A stretch of DNA of 64,000 nt, taken from assembly GCA_900547395.1 (NCBI GenBank), contig URGP01000012.1:4428-68427 (forward strand), given 5' to 3'. Positions 44,348-53,631 of this stretch are shown piece after piece. Origin of the DNA: an uncultured Opitutales bacterium (lineage in GTDB: Bacteria; Verrucomicrobiota; Verrucomicrobiia; Opitutales; Intestinicryptomonadaceae). The position numbers and the translations under genes are program-made. The notes below the pieces were generated by a model. It was not told the DNA's origin, made no database searches, and saw nothing but the letters and a program-made list of their open reading frames with translations. The first letter of the stretch is position 1; every line of letters starts with the position of its first letter.

Positions 44348-44351
44348 GGTT

Positions 44352-45197
44352 TTATTTGTCCAATTCGGAACGCGTTTTTTTTGCGTTTTTTAAAAATTCT
44401 TCGATAAACTTTTCGTCTCCGCTTTTCACTGCGCGGGAGAGTGTTTCCAACATTCCTATTATTTCGTCCAATCCGTTTGAAATATTTGCGGCGTTTTCCT
44501 TCAATATGCTTTTCCACATTTGAACATCGCTTTTTGCTATCCTTGTAGTGTCTCTAAATCCGTTGCCCGCGAAAGTTTTGTATGAAGAGAAGTCTTTTGA
44601 GGCGAAGTTTGCAAGCGTGCTTGCCACGCATTGCGGAATATGGCTTATTTCCGCGGCAATTCTGTCGTGTTCTTGGGGAGTTACAAAATGCACATTCATT
44701 CCGATTTCCCTCCACATTGCCGCGATTTTTTCTGTCGCGTATTTGTTGGAAGTCGGGCAGACAAAGCAGGCGGCGTTTTTAAACAGGTCTTTATCTGCAA
44801 AATCAGCCCCTGATTTTTCGGAGCCTGCCATCGGGTGAGACGGCACGAAATTGCCGTTTTTGAAAATTTCAAGGCAGATGTCGGATATGTTGAGTTTTGT
44901 CGAGCCGACATCGGTTATGAGCGCGCTTTTCTTGGCGTATTTTGCCGCTTCTTTTGCAATAATCGGAATTGACGACGCGGTAGAGCAGATTGCTATAAAG
45001 TCGGCATTTTGCACCGCTTCTTCCAGAGTGTCGCACACGCGGTCTGCCCAAGGTTTGCCTTTGCAGTTGTCGCGCGTTGATTGGGAGCGCGACCAAATGT
45101 CGGTTTCCTTGCAAAGTCCCCTTGATTTCAACGCCCATGCGAGCGAACCGCCGAGCAGTCCCGCGCCCAAAACCGCAATTTTGTCAAATAAAATCAT
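44352..45197 (-). CDS. tyrA: Prephenate dehydrogenase
   Basis: NAD(P)-dependent conversion of prephenate to 4-hydroxyphenylpyruvate for tyrosine. 281 residues: N-terminal Rossmann motif 'VLGAGLLGGSLAWAL', 'DVGSTK', 'FVPSHPMAGSEKSG' (catalytic His region) and a C-terminal helical domain. A separate TyrA-type enzyme with no chorismate mutase or ACT domain visible. Co-transcribed with aroA-cmk. No aromatic-rich leader was found before it. Confidence 0.93.
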   Translation of the reverse strand: MILFDKIAVLGAGLLGGSLAWALKSRGLCKETDIWSRSQSTRDNCKGKPWADRVCDTLEEAVQNADFIAICSTASSIPIIAKEAAKYAKKSALITDVGSTKLNISDICLEIFKNGNFVPSHPMAGSEKSGADFADKDLFKNAACFVCPTSNKYATEKIAAMWREIGMNVHFVTPQEHDRIAAEISHIPQCVASTLANFASKDFSSYKTFAGNGFRDTTRIAKSDVQMWKSILKENAANISNGLDEIIGMLETLSRAVKSGDEKFIEEFLKNAKKTRSELDK

Positions 45198-45310
45198 GGT
45201 TTAGAATATTGCAATATCCCCGCGTCTTTTCAACACTCTTTTGCGCAAACGGATTTATTTTTGAGGCTTGCGGTTTTCATTTATTTTTGTTTTATATATT
45301 GTTTTTCTTT

Positions 45311-46822
45311 ATGAAGATATTTTTGTCGATAACAGGCAGATTTTTCGCGCTCATGCCGCGCTCTTTTTCAAGCGGCATTTGCAAGGCGATAGGCTTTCTC
45401 ATAATTTATGTGCCAAATTCCCGCGCAAGGGTTGCCTTTTCCAACATAAAGCACTGCTTCCCGAACTTGCCAAAAAGCGAAATTCGAGAAATCGCATACG
45501 AATCCGCCAAGCGAATGGTGGAAATGGGGCTGTTTGTTTTGGCAAGCCCGTACATCGGCGAAAAAGAGCTGAAAAAACGCATACGCATTTCGGAATTTTT
45601 GAATTCGGAAATTGCAAAACTTCAAGAAAATCCTCGCCCTTTGGTTTTGATGATTCCGCATTTTTGCATGATGGAGTCCATTACCATGCTTCCGATGCTT
45701 TCTCCTTTGAAAATGCCGCAGACGGGAGTATTTTACCGCCCCTTTGACAACGACGGAATAGAGTCGTGGGTGAAGGAGACGAGGGAGCGTTACGGCGTCC
45801 ATTTGCTGTCCCGAAAGGACGGGCTTTTCGCGGCGAACGACTTTTTGAAAAACAAGGGTTGCGTTGGCGTTTTGTTCGACCAGGACGCGGGGGCGGCGGG
45901 AGCTCTTTCGCCGTTTTTCGGAAGGCTTGCATCGACTTCGGAAATTGCGGAAATTCTTGCGCACAGGTGGCGGAGCGGAGTCGCCGTGGTTTGGGCGAAG
46001 CGCACGGGCTTTTGGAGCGCGGAAATCGACGGGGAATTTATAGAAGGCTCGGAGTCTGAAGAAATTTTGTTCAATTTGAACTTATGGCTTGAAAACAAAA
46101 TAAAAAGCGACGAAACCGCAAGGCGCGACTGGCTTTGGCTCCACAAGAGGTGGAAGACTCAGACCCATCCCAAGTACCGCTTCCAAATAAGGCATCGCAG
46201 GGTTGTTTTTGAGGAGTATTTAAAGCATTTTAATTTAAAAGAGCTTCCGAGGCGTTCAAATTTTATCTTCAAAATGCCATCTGAATTGACAGAGGCGGTT
46301 TCGGTTTTGCCGATATTTTCCACTTTGCGCAAGGCGCGCCCCGATGCGGCGTTTACGCTATTGTTTAACGAGGACATTGCTGAATGCTTTGAAGGATTGA
46401 GCGTTGCCGAGAGGGTTCTATCGCTACCGTTTGACGCGGCTAAGCGAAAAGATGTTTTAATGTCTTTAAGCGAAGAATATCCGGAACTTTTGGCGGTATT
46501 CGACGCTTCGTGCAGGTATGAATTTGACGCAAAGTTAATACGGGCGGCGCAATCTTACGGCTTTTTTAAAAAGGGCGGAAAGAAGCCGAAGTTTGTCAAG
46601 TTTTGCGCCGAGCTTTCGGAAGACGATTTTTCAAGGCCGATTTTGGAAAGGGTTGAGACAATGCTAAAAAATTACGGCTTGAAAGAGCCGTTGGATTTTT
46701 CCGAAATAACATTTAAAAACCGCAATGGCGGTGCGGTTTTCGACGCAAAAAAGCTTTTAAAGTCGGCGTCAAAAGAAGAAATTGCGTCTTTACTTAAAAA
46801 TTCCTCAAAAATAGCGTTCTAA
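45311..46822 (+). CDS. LpxL-like lipid A acyltransferase fused to half a GT9 domain
   Basis: 503 residues. Residues 1-295 form a lipid A late acyltransferase (LpxL/HtrB family): one N-terminal helix, 'NIKHCFPNLPKSEIREIA', the catalytic HFCMME (His117, Glu122), 'VLFDQDAGAAGALSPFFGR' and 'LHKRWKTQ'. From about 316, 'KMPSELTEAVSVLPIFSTLRKARPDA' (ends quoted) and 'FEGLSVAERVLSLPFD' resemble the first Rossmann domain of heptosyltransferases (GT9). The stop comes before any second, nucleotide-sugar-binding domain. The frame opens at 45077, but the earlier part runs antisense over tyrA. The ATG at 45311 begins at the family N-terminus. Confidence 0.8.
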   Translation: MKIFLSITGRFFALMPRSFSSGICKAIGFLIIYVPNSRARVAFSNIKHCFPNLPKSEIREIAYESAKRMVEMGLFVLASPYIGEKELKKRIRISEFLNSEIAKLQENPRPLVLMIPHFCMMESITMLPMLSPLKMPQTGVFYRPFDNDGIESWVKETRERYGVHLLSRKDGLFAANDFLKNKGCVGVLFDQDAGAAGALSPFFGRLASTSEIAEILAHRWRSGVAVVWAKRTGFWSAEIDGEFIEGSESEEILFNLNLWLENKIKSDETARRDWLWLHKRWKTQTHPKYRFQIRHRRVVFEEYLKHFNLKELPRRSNFIFKMPSELTEAVSVLPIFSTLRKARPDAAFTLLFNEDIAECFEGLSVAERVLSLPFDAAKRKDVLMSLSEEYPELLAVFDASCRYEFDAKLIRAAQSYGFFKKGGKKPKFVKFCAELSEDDFSRPILERVETMLKNYGLKEPLDFSEITFKNRNGGAVFDAKKLLKSASKEEIASLLKNSSKIAF

Positions 46823-46878
46823 AAAAATTCAAAAAACAAATTGAGAATTTTTTAAAAATCGGCTTTTATATTTCTTGT

Positions 46879-47799
46879 ATGGAAATTGTAGATTTTAACG
46901 GGGAAAAACTTTATAAATGGACAGTCGGGGCTTCGACTTTCATCGCCTCTCCGACGCGCGGCGCGCGCCTTATGAACTGGTTTTTGACGCTTGCGGACGG
47001 CTCTTTGAGGGACGTTATATATTGGCCCGACAACGCCGACATGAAAGGCGGCTTTGCCTCTGTTCGCGGCGGAAATCCGATTTTGTTTCCGTTTTGCGGC
47101 AGGAGCCACTTAAACGGAGAGCTTGGCAAGTGGAAAACTCCCGACGGAAGAATTTTAAATATGCCCCAGCACGGGTACGCGAGGCAGGGGGAGTTTGAAA
47201 TTGTCGATATAACCGATTTTGCCTTTGTGGCAAAATTCAAGCCCGACGCGCAATGCCGCGAAAACTATCCCTATGATTACGACTTTGTTGTAAGCTATCG
47301 CTTCAACGAATTTTCGATAGGCTGCGACCTGCGCCTTGCGAACAATTCCGATGTCGAAATTCCGTGGTGCGCGGGGCATCATTTTTATTTTAAAATGCCG
47401 TGGCACGACGGGGCTTCGCGGAAAGACTACCGCATAATTTGCGACGCCAAAAAAGCCTTTAAACTTGACGAAGCGGGCAAACTCTCTCCCGTGGAAGCGG
47501 CGTTTCCCGCCGATTTTTCGGACGGCAGGCTCTGGAACAGGATTAACTGCAAGCTCAAAACAAACATTGTGAAATTCGGGCCTAAAAGCGGGGAAGAGGA
47601 CATTGCAATCCGAATTGGCGAAAGCTCGAAGCCCGACGCTTGTGCGAGCGTCGTGACGTGGACTGAAAGCGATGAAAGCCCGTTTTATTGCGTTGAGCCG
47701 TGGATGGGGCTGCCTAATTGCGCGGAGCATAAGAGCGGGCTTTCGCTTGTGAAGCCGCATTCCTCCCAGACATTTTCAGTGGATATTTCCGTTTTTTAA
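46879..47799 (+). CDS. Aldose 1-epimerase family protein (mutarotase-like)
   Basis: A 306-residue beta-sandwich galactose-mutarotase-like protein. 'SVRGGNPILFPFCGRS' and 'MPQHGYARQGEFE' contain the expected His and substrate contacts. 'WCAGHHFYFKMPW' and 'EPWMGLPN' complete the site, with catalytic Glu near the C-terminus. The set resembles YeaD/hexose-6-phosphate mutarotases as well as aldose 1-epimerases, so the sugar is uncertain. It is convergent with a sugar kinase gene. Confidence 0.85.
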   Translation: MEIVDFNGEKLYKWTVGASTFIASPTRGARLMNWFLTLADGSLRDVIYWPDNADMKGGFASVRGGNPILFPFCGRSHLNGELGKWKTPDGRILNMPQHGYARQGEFEIVDITDFAFVAKFKPDAQCRENYPYDYDFVVSYRFNEFSIGCDLRLANNSDVEIPWCAGHHFYFKMPWHDGASRKDYRIICDAKKAFKLDEAGKLSPVEAAFPADFSDGRLWNRINCKLKTNIVKFGPKSGEEDIAIRIGESSKPDACASVVTWTESDESPFYCVEPWMGLPNCAEHKSGLSLVKPHSSQTFSVDISVF

Positions 47800-47813
47800 G
47801 GCTCGGTTGCAAT

Positions 47814-47836
47814 TTTTTGCGCGAAAGCCGCAAAAA
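47814..47836. terminator. Possible terminator between convergent genes
   Basis: A hairpin TTTTTGCG-N7-CGCAAAAA (47814-47821 with 47829-47836) in the 40-base gap between the mutarotase and kinase genes. The A/T arms could act in both directions, but no extra T tract follows. Confidence 0.35.
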
Positions 47837-47839
47837 TGA

Positions 47840-48679
47840 TTAAAGCTCTTTTGCGCAGACTTTCGCGGCAGAGATTGCGGCGGCGTCTGACGCTTCCTCC
47901 GCAGTCTTTCCGTTTAGAATTTCAAAGATAAAGCGCGCAGTGAAAGCGTCTCCCGCTCCGACGGTATCGACTATCTTTTCCGCCTTGCTCTTGCCTGTTA
48001 TTTCCCTGTCTTCGCAGACTATAATGTGCCCGTCGGCTCCGCGGGTCAAAACCAGATAGTTTAGGTTGAACATCTTAAAAATCTTGCGCGCGCATTCGGT
48101 TTGGCTTCCGCATATCGAGAACATTTGGGAAATGACGGGCAGTTCTTCCTCGTTTATTTTCAGAATGTTTGCGATTTCCAGAGAGCTTGTTATTATTTCC
48201 TTTGAATAGAAGTTTTGGCGCAGATTTGCGTCAAAGACTTTCAGGCATTTTTTTGACGATGACCGAATTATTTTGAAGAGGTTTTGCCGCGAAACGTCGC
48301 TTCTTTGCGCGAGAGTGCCGAATGCGATGGCGTTTGAGCGCGCCGCAAATTCTACCGCCTGCGGCGTTATTTCGATTTTATCCCAGGCGGCAGGGGAGCA
48401 TATTTCGTATGAGGGGGCGTTGTTTTCGATTTTTACGAGAACCTTGCCGGTTTCTTCGCCTTCAAGCTCCTGCACAAAATCGGAAGGCATTCCTTCGTGC
48501 GCCATAAAATTGAATACTTCCGCGCCGTTTTCGTCTTTGCCTACCGCGCTTAAAATGTAGGCGTCCGCGCCGAACTTTCGTGAAAAGCGCGCAAAGTTAA
48601 ACGGGGCTCCGCCCAAAATTTTTTTATTTTCAAAAATATCCCAAACAATTTCTCCGAAAGATAAAATTTTCTTTTGCAT
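47840..48679 (-). CDS. PfkB family sugar kinase, fructokinase-like
   Basis: A 279-residue ribokinase-fold enzyme. 'LGGAPFNFARFSRKFGADAY' is the substrate-binding start, and 'DTVGAGDAFTARFIFEIL' is the PfkB signature 2 with the catalytic Asp. The 'LSFGEIVWDIF' start and size fit fructokinases. The actual sugar is not proven. Confidence 0.87.
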   Translation of the reverse strand: MQKKILSFGEIVWDIFENKKILGGAPFNFARFSRKFGADAYILSAVGKDENGAEVFNFMAHEGMPSDFVQELEGEETGKVLVKIENNAPSYEICSPAAWDKIEITPQAVEFAARSNAIAFGTLAQRSDVSRQNLFKIIRSSSKKCLKVFDANLRQNFYSKEIITSSLEIANILKINEEELPVISQMFSICGSQTECARKIFKMFNLNYLVLTRGADGHIIVCEDREITGKSKAEKIVDTVGAGDAFTARFIFEILNGKTAEEASDAAAISAAKVCAKEL

Positions 48680-48775
48680 AATCTTGTTTTTTATCGGTTT
48701 TTAGACGTTTGTTTTTAAAGATTTTTTATTCAAAGAAATTACGGTTTGCAAAATGAAACTTTTTATAAAAAATCG

Positions 48776-48785
48776 CGTTTAAACG
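48776..48785. promoter_or_regulatory. Palindrome upstream of the MacA-type gene
   Basis: A perfect 10-bp palindrome CGTTTAAACG in the 131-base divergent region between the sugar kinase and efflux genes, followed by TTATAAAATT. A possible operator, low confidence because short AT-rich palindromes are common. Confidence 0.25.
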
Positions 48786-48810
48786 ATTATAAAATTTTTT
48801 AGTTTTGTCT

Positions 48811-50085
48811 ATGAAGAAATCTTTACTTTCTAAGAGAAATTTTTTTGTTTTTATTGCGGTTTTGGCTGTGGCGTTGGGAGCTTATTTCCATTTTTCCGCG
48901 CCAAAGGAGGAAATTCCGCCCTACAAAACTTCAGAAATCACCCTAAGGGACATTACGGTTTCAATAGACGCGACGGGAACGGTGGAGCCTGAGGATTTGG
49001 TCGATGTCGGCGCGAGAGTTTCGGGGGAAATTTTGGAATTTGGCAAAGACGTTGACGGAAATCTTGTCGATTACGGTTCGCGAGTGAAAGAGGGCGAGCT
49101 TTTGGCACTTATTGATGACCAAATTCCCCAGTCGGATTTATTGGTTGCCAAGGCTAAGCTTAGCGCGGCAAACTCCAATTTGGAGCAGGCGAAAGCAAGC
49201 CTTGCGCAGGCAAAGGCGTCTTTCAACAGAGCGGAGCGCGACTGGCTCAGAATTAAAAACCTCGAAGTGGGGGAGGCAATTTCGCAGGCTTCGCACGATT
49301 CTTATCTTTCCGAATACGAACAGTCCGCCGCCCAGATTGACGTCTGCAAGGCGTCCATAAAAACCGCGCAGGCTGAAATCGAGCAGGCGCAGGCAAACGT
49401 GAAAACGGCGGAGCGCAATTTGAGCTACTGCAAAATAAAGGCGCCCGTTGACGGCGTTGTTATCGACAGAAAAGTGAACATAGGTCAGACGGTTGTTTCA
49501 AACATGAGCGTAAGCTCCCTCTTTTCGATAGCCAAAGACTTGAAAAAAATGGAAGTTTGGGCGTCGGTAAACGAAGCCGACATAGGTTATGTTAAGCCGG
49601 GGCAAAACGTTTCGTTTACCGTTGACGCCATGCCCTCTGAAATATTTTACGGCAAGGTTGGCAAAATCAGGCTGAATGCCACCATGTCCCAAAACGTGGT
49701 GACTTACATCGTTGAAGTCGTGGTTGACAATTCCGACGAAAAGCTGCTGCCGTATCTCACTGCGAATTTGAAGTTTGAGGTCGAGTCTGCAAAAGGGGTA
49801 TTGAGCGTGCCAAATTCCGCATTGAGATGGTCTCCTTTTGGCACGTCGGAAAACTTGGGCAAGGGGCGCGGCGCAATTTGGATTTTGAACGGTTCGCAAA
49901 TTTTCAAGGTGGAAGTTAAGACTGGAATTTCCGACGGCGCGTTTACCGCCGTTTATTCCGACAAGCTTAAAGGCGGCGAAATCGTGGTTACGGGCATAAA
50001 TTCAAACGAAGATGCGGCTTCTTCTGCGGCGTCCAATCCGTTTATGCCAAAACCTCCGCATGCCCGCAAGAAAAACGGCAAGTAA
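48811..50085 (+). CDS. MacA-type periplasmic adaptor of a tripartite efflux system
   Basis: 424 residues: N-terminal membrane anchor (about 8-24), lipoyl/barrel-sandwich halves ('VSIDATGTVEPEDLVDVGARVSGEI', ends quoted, and 'ICKIKAPVDGVVIDRKVNIGQTV' in part), a long alpha-helical hairpin (about 115-205, Ala/Gln/Glu-rich) and beta-barrel domains. The HlyD/MacA family links an inner-membrane transporter to an outer-membrane channel. It is first in an adaptor-ATPase-permease-OMF operon. Confidence 0.92.
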   Translation: MKKSLLSKRNFFVFIAVLAVALGAYFHFSAPKEEIPPYKTSEITLRDITVSIDATGTVEPEDLVDVGARVSGEILEFGKDVDGNLVDYGSRVKEGELLALIDDQIPQSDLLVAKAKLSAANSNLEQAKASLAQAKASFNRAERDWLRIKNLEVGEAISQASHDSYLSEYEQSAAQIDVCKASIKTAQAEIEQAQANVKTAERNLSYCKIKAPVDGVVIDRKVNIGQTVVSNMSVSSLFSIAKDLKKMEVWASVNEADIGYVKPGQNVSFTVDAMPSEIFYGKVGKIRLNATMSQNVVTYIVEVVVDNSDEKLLPYLTANLKFEVESAKGVLSVPNSALRWSPFGTSENLGKGRGAIWILNGSQIFKVEVKTGISDGAFTAVYSDKLKGGEIVVTGINSNEDAASSAASNPFMPKPPHARKKNGK

Positions 50086-50090
50086 GGATT

Positions 50091-50780
50091 ATGAATTTGA
50101 TAAGTCTCAAAAACATTTGCAAAACCTACATTGTGGGCGATGTAAAACTGCCTGTTTTAAAGTCTATTTCCTTAGACGTCAAAAAAGGAGAGATGCTTGC
50201 GCTTACGGGGACTTCGGGATCAGGCAAAAGCACGCTCATGAATATTTTGGGCTGTCTTGACCGCCCGACTTCGGGAGAGTATTTTTTGGAGGGCGTTGAA
50301 ATTTCAAGGCTTGACAACGACGGCAGGGCGGATGTCCGCAACAAAAAGATAGGCTTTGTCTTCCAGAGCTTCAATTTGCTTCCGAGAACTTCCGCCCTTG
50401 AAAACGTCATAATGCCGCTCTTTTACACGGCAAATCATTTGAGCGAAAAACAGATGCTTGAACGCGGTGAGCAAATGCTCGAAAAAGTCGGGCTTAAAGA
50501 CAGAATGATGCACGAGCCCTCCCAGCTTTCGGGAGGCCAGCAGCAGAGGGTCGCAATCGCGAGGGCTCTTGTAAATTCTCCCGAAATCCTATTTGCGGAC
50601 GAGCCTACGGGGAATTTGGACAGCAGAATGAGCGAGGAAATCATGGATATGTTCTGCCAAATAAACGAATGCGACGGAGTGAGCGTCGTGCTTGTGACGC
50701 ACGAGCCGGAAATCGCCGAAAAGGCGAAGAGGGTGGTGCGCTTAATTGACGGAGAAATAACGGACGACAGGATTATATGA
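50091..50780 (+). CDS. ABC transporter ATPase, MacB/LolD type
   Basis: A 229-residue nucleotide-binding subunit with Walker A 'GTSGSGKSTLMNILG', Q-loop 'VFQSFNLLP', signature 'LSGGQQQRVAIARAL', Walker B 'ILFADEPTGNLD' and H-loop 'VTHEPEIAE'. It overlaps the permease gene by four bases. Split ATPase and permease, instead of the fused MacB of enterics, is common outside Proteobacteria. Confidence 0.95.
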   Translation: MNLISLKNICKTYIVGDVKLPVLKSISLDVKKGEMLALTGTSGSGKSTLMNILGCLDRPTSGEYFLEGVEISRLDNDGRADVRNKKIGFVFQSFNLLPRTSALENVIMPLFYTANHLSEKQMLERGEQMLEKVGLKDRMMHEPSQLSGGQQQRVAIARALVNSPEILFADEPTGNLDSRMSEEIMDMFCQINECDGVSVVLVTHEPEIAEKAKRVVRLIDGEITDDRII

Positions 50781-52126
50781 AAAACTGGCGCATATTGAAA
50801 TCGGCATTGAAGTCCATTTTGCGCAATCCCATGCGCACGTTTTTGACGACGCTTGGCATTGTGATTGGCATTGCCGCGGTCATTGCCCTCATGGAAGTCG
50901 GAGCCGGCGCGCAGGACAGCTTAAAAAAGAGCATTTCCGCCATGGGCGTAAATTCCATAACTGTACGCCCCGGCGCGGGAATGATGGGCGGGGTCAGCTC
51001 AGGCGCGGGTTCAAAGGCGAATTTGACGGCGCAGGACGTTTCGGAAATTTTAAAGGAATGCCCGTCCGTAAAACTTGCCACTCCCGTGATTTCAGTCAGG
51101 GGGCAGGTTGTTTACGGCGGCAAAAACTGGAGTCCGTTCGGCATCAGCGGCGTCAACGAGGATTATCTTGAAATTGGCAATTGGCAGGTTGCGGACGGAG
51201 AGATGTTTTCAAAATTGCAGGTATTAAGAGGGTCGAAAGTATGCCTTATAGGCTCTACCGTAAAGCGTGAACTCTTTGGGAGTGAAGACCCTCTCGGCAA
51301 AGACATACGCATACAAAACGTGCTTTTCAAGGTGATAGGGGTTCTTAAAAGCAAGGGCGCGAACATGATTGGCATGGACCAGGACGACACTGTGATAGCT
51401 CCGTGGACTGCCGTTAAAGCGCGGCTTACGGGCGCGGGGCAGACTTCCATTTCATCGGTATCTTCTTCCTCTTCGACCACGGCAACTTCCACTTCTTCAA
51501 CTTATCCCGATGCCACAAGCCTTTATCCGCCGTCGTCCGACTCCAATTTGCCGCCCGTGCGCTTTCAGAATGTTGACAGCATTTCCGCATGGGCGAGAAC
51601 TCCCGAGCTTGTAGATTCCGCCGTGGAGGAAATAACGAAGGTTTTGCGCTCTACCCACAAGCTTGCAAGCGGTGTGGAAAACGATTTTCAAATCCGCACA
51701 ATGTCAGAATTTTCCGATTTCCTTACGGGCTCTACCAAGAACATGACAAACCTTTTGCTTTGCGTGGCGTTCATTTCGCTTATCGTGGGAGGTGTAGGCA
51801 TCATGAACATAATGCTTGTATCCGTGACTGAAAGGACGCGCGAAATCGGGCTTAGAATGGCAGTTGGCGCGAAGAAGCGCGACATACTCCGCCAGTTTCT
51901 CGTGGAATCTGTCGTGATATGCTTTATGGGCGGATTGATTGGTATTGCTTTCGGGCACGGCGCGTCAATGGTTTTGGCGTCTGCGATGAAGTGGCCCTCG
52001 ACAGTTTCCTACTCTGCAATATTGCTCTCTGTGGGTGTTTCCGTTTTGGTGGGGGTGGTGTTCGGATATTATCCCGCATGGAAAGCCGCAAGACTTGACC
52101 CTATTGAAGCTTTGAGATATGAATAA
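50777..52126 (+). CDS. MacB-type ABC permease
   Basis: A 449-residue FtsX-like permease: membrane helix near 22-45, a large periplasmic MacB-PCD domain (about 55-310) and three C-terminal helices ('SLIVGGVGIMNIMLVSVTERTREIGLR', ends quoted, is diagnostic). A Ser/Thr/Pro-rich stretch at about 218-250 in the periplasmic loop is unusual and may be a flexible insertion. It works with the preceding ATPase as a mechanotransmission pump for drugs, peptides or lipoproteins. Confidence 0.93.
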   Translation: MKNWRILKSALKSILRNPMRTFLTTLGIVIGIAAVIALMEVGAGAQDSLKKSISAMGVNSITVRPGAGMMGGVSSGAGSKANLTAQDVSEILKECPSVKLATPVISVRGQVVYGGKNWSPFGISGVNEDYLEIGNWQVADGEMFSKLQVLRGSKVCLIGSTVKRELFGSEDPLGKDIRIQNVLFKVIGVLKSKGANMIGMDQDDTVIAPWTAVKARLTGAGQTSISSVSSSSSTTATSTSSTYPDATSLYPPSSDSNLPPVRFQNVDSISAWARTPELVDSAVEEITKVLRSTHKLASGVENDFQIRTMSEFSDFLTGSTKNMTNLLLCVAFISLIVGGVGIMNIMLVSVTERTREIGLRMAVGAKKRDILRQFLVESVVICFMGGLIGIAFGHGASMVLASAMKWPSTVSYSAILLSVGVSVLVGVVFGYYPAWKAARLDPIEALRYE

Positions 52127-53522
52127 AAAATACATGCCTTTGTTTTTTGCCGCGTTGCTGTTCGGTTGCGCGCTAGGTCCCGACTTTGAAAAACCCGAAT
52201 ACGGGCAAATGCCGAAGTTTTTCGACGCTGAAAATGCCCCTCTTTTCAAGGCGGTGGAAGACGGCGGCGACATCGAAAAGTGGTGGGAAGTTTTTGACGA
52301 TCCGCTTCTAAATTCTTTGATAGAGCGGGCGTTGGAGCATAATTTCGACTTGAACATCGCAAGAATTTCCGTTGAGCAGGCGGGGTATCAGCTTGGAATT
52401 TCCAAAAGCGGGCTGTTTCCCGTTTTGGACGCAAAGGGCGGCTTTGCCGAAAGGGGAAACATGAGCGGCTCTTCGCGCGGCTACACTTCCGCGGAGCTTG
52501 GAGTCGGATGGGAAATCGATGTATTCGGCGGCGTCCGCTGGGGCATTGAAAGCGTTGAAGCTGATTACAAGGCGGCGGAAGCGAATAAGAATGCGGTTCG
52601 CATAAAGGTTGCAAGCGATGTTGCAAGTGCCTATTTTCTTTACAGGTTTTACTGCGAGGATTTGTCTATTACCCGCAAAAATTTGGAAACGCAGGAAAAG
52701 ACGTTGAAAGTCATAAAAGAGCGTTTGGAAAACCGCCTGATTGCAAAGCTCGACTATGTGCGCTCCGAAGCCCAGCTTAGGTCAACGCTTTCGCAAATCC
52801 CTTCCATCGAAGCGCAAAAGGAATCGGCAAGATACGCCCTCGAACTTTTGCTCGGCTTAAATTCAGGCGCGCTCAAAGAGGAGCTTAAAGGCGTTTCGGG
52901 GCTTCCCGAATTTGAGAAATTCGTTTCCGTGCAAGTCCCCGCAAAACTCTTGGAACGCCGCCCCGACATAATTGAGGCGGAATACAGGCTTCATTCTGCC
53001 GTCGCAAAAATAGGAGAGGCGGAGGCTGACTTTTATCCAAAGTTTTCGATAACGGGCAATATTTCGTACAGCGCGCCCGCGAAGGCGAATTTGTTTGACA
53101 GCCAATACGGCTCTTGGAGCGTCGGGCCTACTGTTTCGTGGAATTTGTTTAGCGCGGGCAAGACTTATTACAACGTGAAATTGCAGGAGTCGCTTGCAAA
53201 AGAAGCGGGCGTTTCCTGGGAGAAGGTGGTTGCAACCGCCGTTAAAGAAGTACAGGAAGCCATGGTTTCTTCAGTGAAACAGCGCGAGAAAACGGAAATT
53301 CTTAAAGATGTTGTAAAGAGCAATATCGACGCCTACGAGCTTTCTTTCAAGCTTTTCAAGGCGGGAGAGCTGGAGTTTTTGGACTTGCTTGACGTTCAGC
53401 GCACAATGCTCGCGGCAGAGCAGTCTCTGCTTGAATCGCGCAGGCAGTCCTTGGATAACATAATTCTTCTTTACAAGTCCCTCGGCGGCGGATGGCAAAA
53501 CAACGCCGAAAATAAAGATTAG
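52119..53522 (+). CDS. NodT-type outer-membrane efflux lipoprotein
   Basis: A 467-residue TolC-like outer-membrane factor with a lipoprotein signal (lipobox LFGC, Cys about 17) and two OEP repeats. 'WWEVFDDPLLNSLIERALEHNFDL' (ends quoted), 'GWEIDVFGG', 'PAKLLERRPDIIEAE' and 'WNLFSAGKT' are characteristic. It overlaps the permease gene by eight bases and completes the tripartite pump. Confidence 0.95.
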   Translation: MNKKYMPLFFAALLFGCALGPDFEKPEYGQMPKFFDAENAPLFKAVEDGGDIEKWWEVFDDPLLNSLIERALEHNFDLNIARISVEQAGYQLGISKSGLFPVLDAKGGFAERGNMSGSSRGYTSAELGVGWEIDVFGGVRWGIESVEADYKAAEANKNAVRIKVASDVASAYFLYRFYCEDLSITRKNLETQEKTLKVIKERLENRLIAKLDYVRSEAQLRSTLSQIPSIEAQKESARYALELLLGLNSGALKEELKGVSGLPEFEKFVSVQVPAKLLERRPDIIEAEYRLHSAVAKIGEAEADFYPKFSITGNISYSAPAKANLFDSQYGSWSVGPTVSWNLFSAGKTYYNVKLQESLAKEAGVSWEKVVATAVKEVQEAMVSSVKQREKTEILKDVVKSNIDAYELSFKLFKAGELEFLDLLDVQRTMLAAEQSLLESRRQSLDNIILLYKSLGGGWQNNAENKD

Positions 53523-53601
53523 TCTTTTGCCAATTTTGAAAATTCGAAAAATCTTGTTTTTTTCGGATTTTTTTACATATTTATGAAAAATTGAACATTT
53601 T

Positions 53602-53621
53602 TATAATATAAAGAGGAAGAG
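53602..53621 (+). promoter_or_regulatory. -10 box and ribosome site of the sqr-type gene
   Basis: TATAAT at 53602-53607 and a purine-rich AGAGGAAGAG at 53612-53621. No well-spaced -35 is visible. Confidence 0.4.
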
Positions 53622-53631
53622 TTAAAAAAAT

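Noticed and set aside
45198..45310. Possible aromatic leader peptide before tyrA
   Set aside because: The only short ORF there (MKTASLKNKSVCAKEC) has no Phe or Tyr, and no terminator follows.
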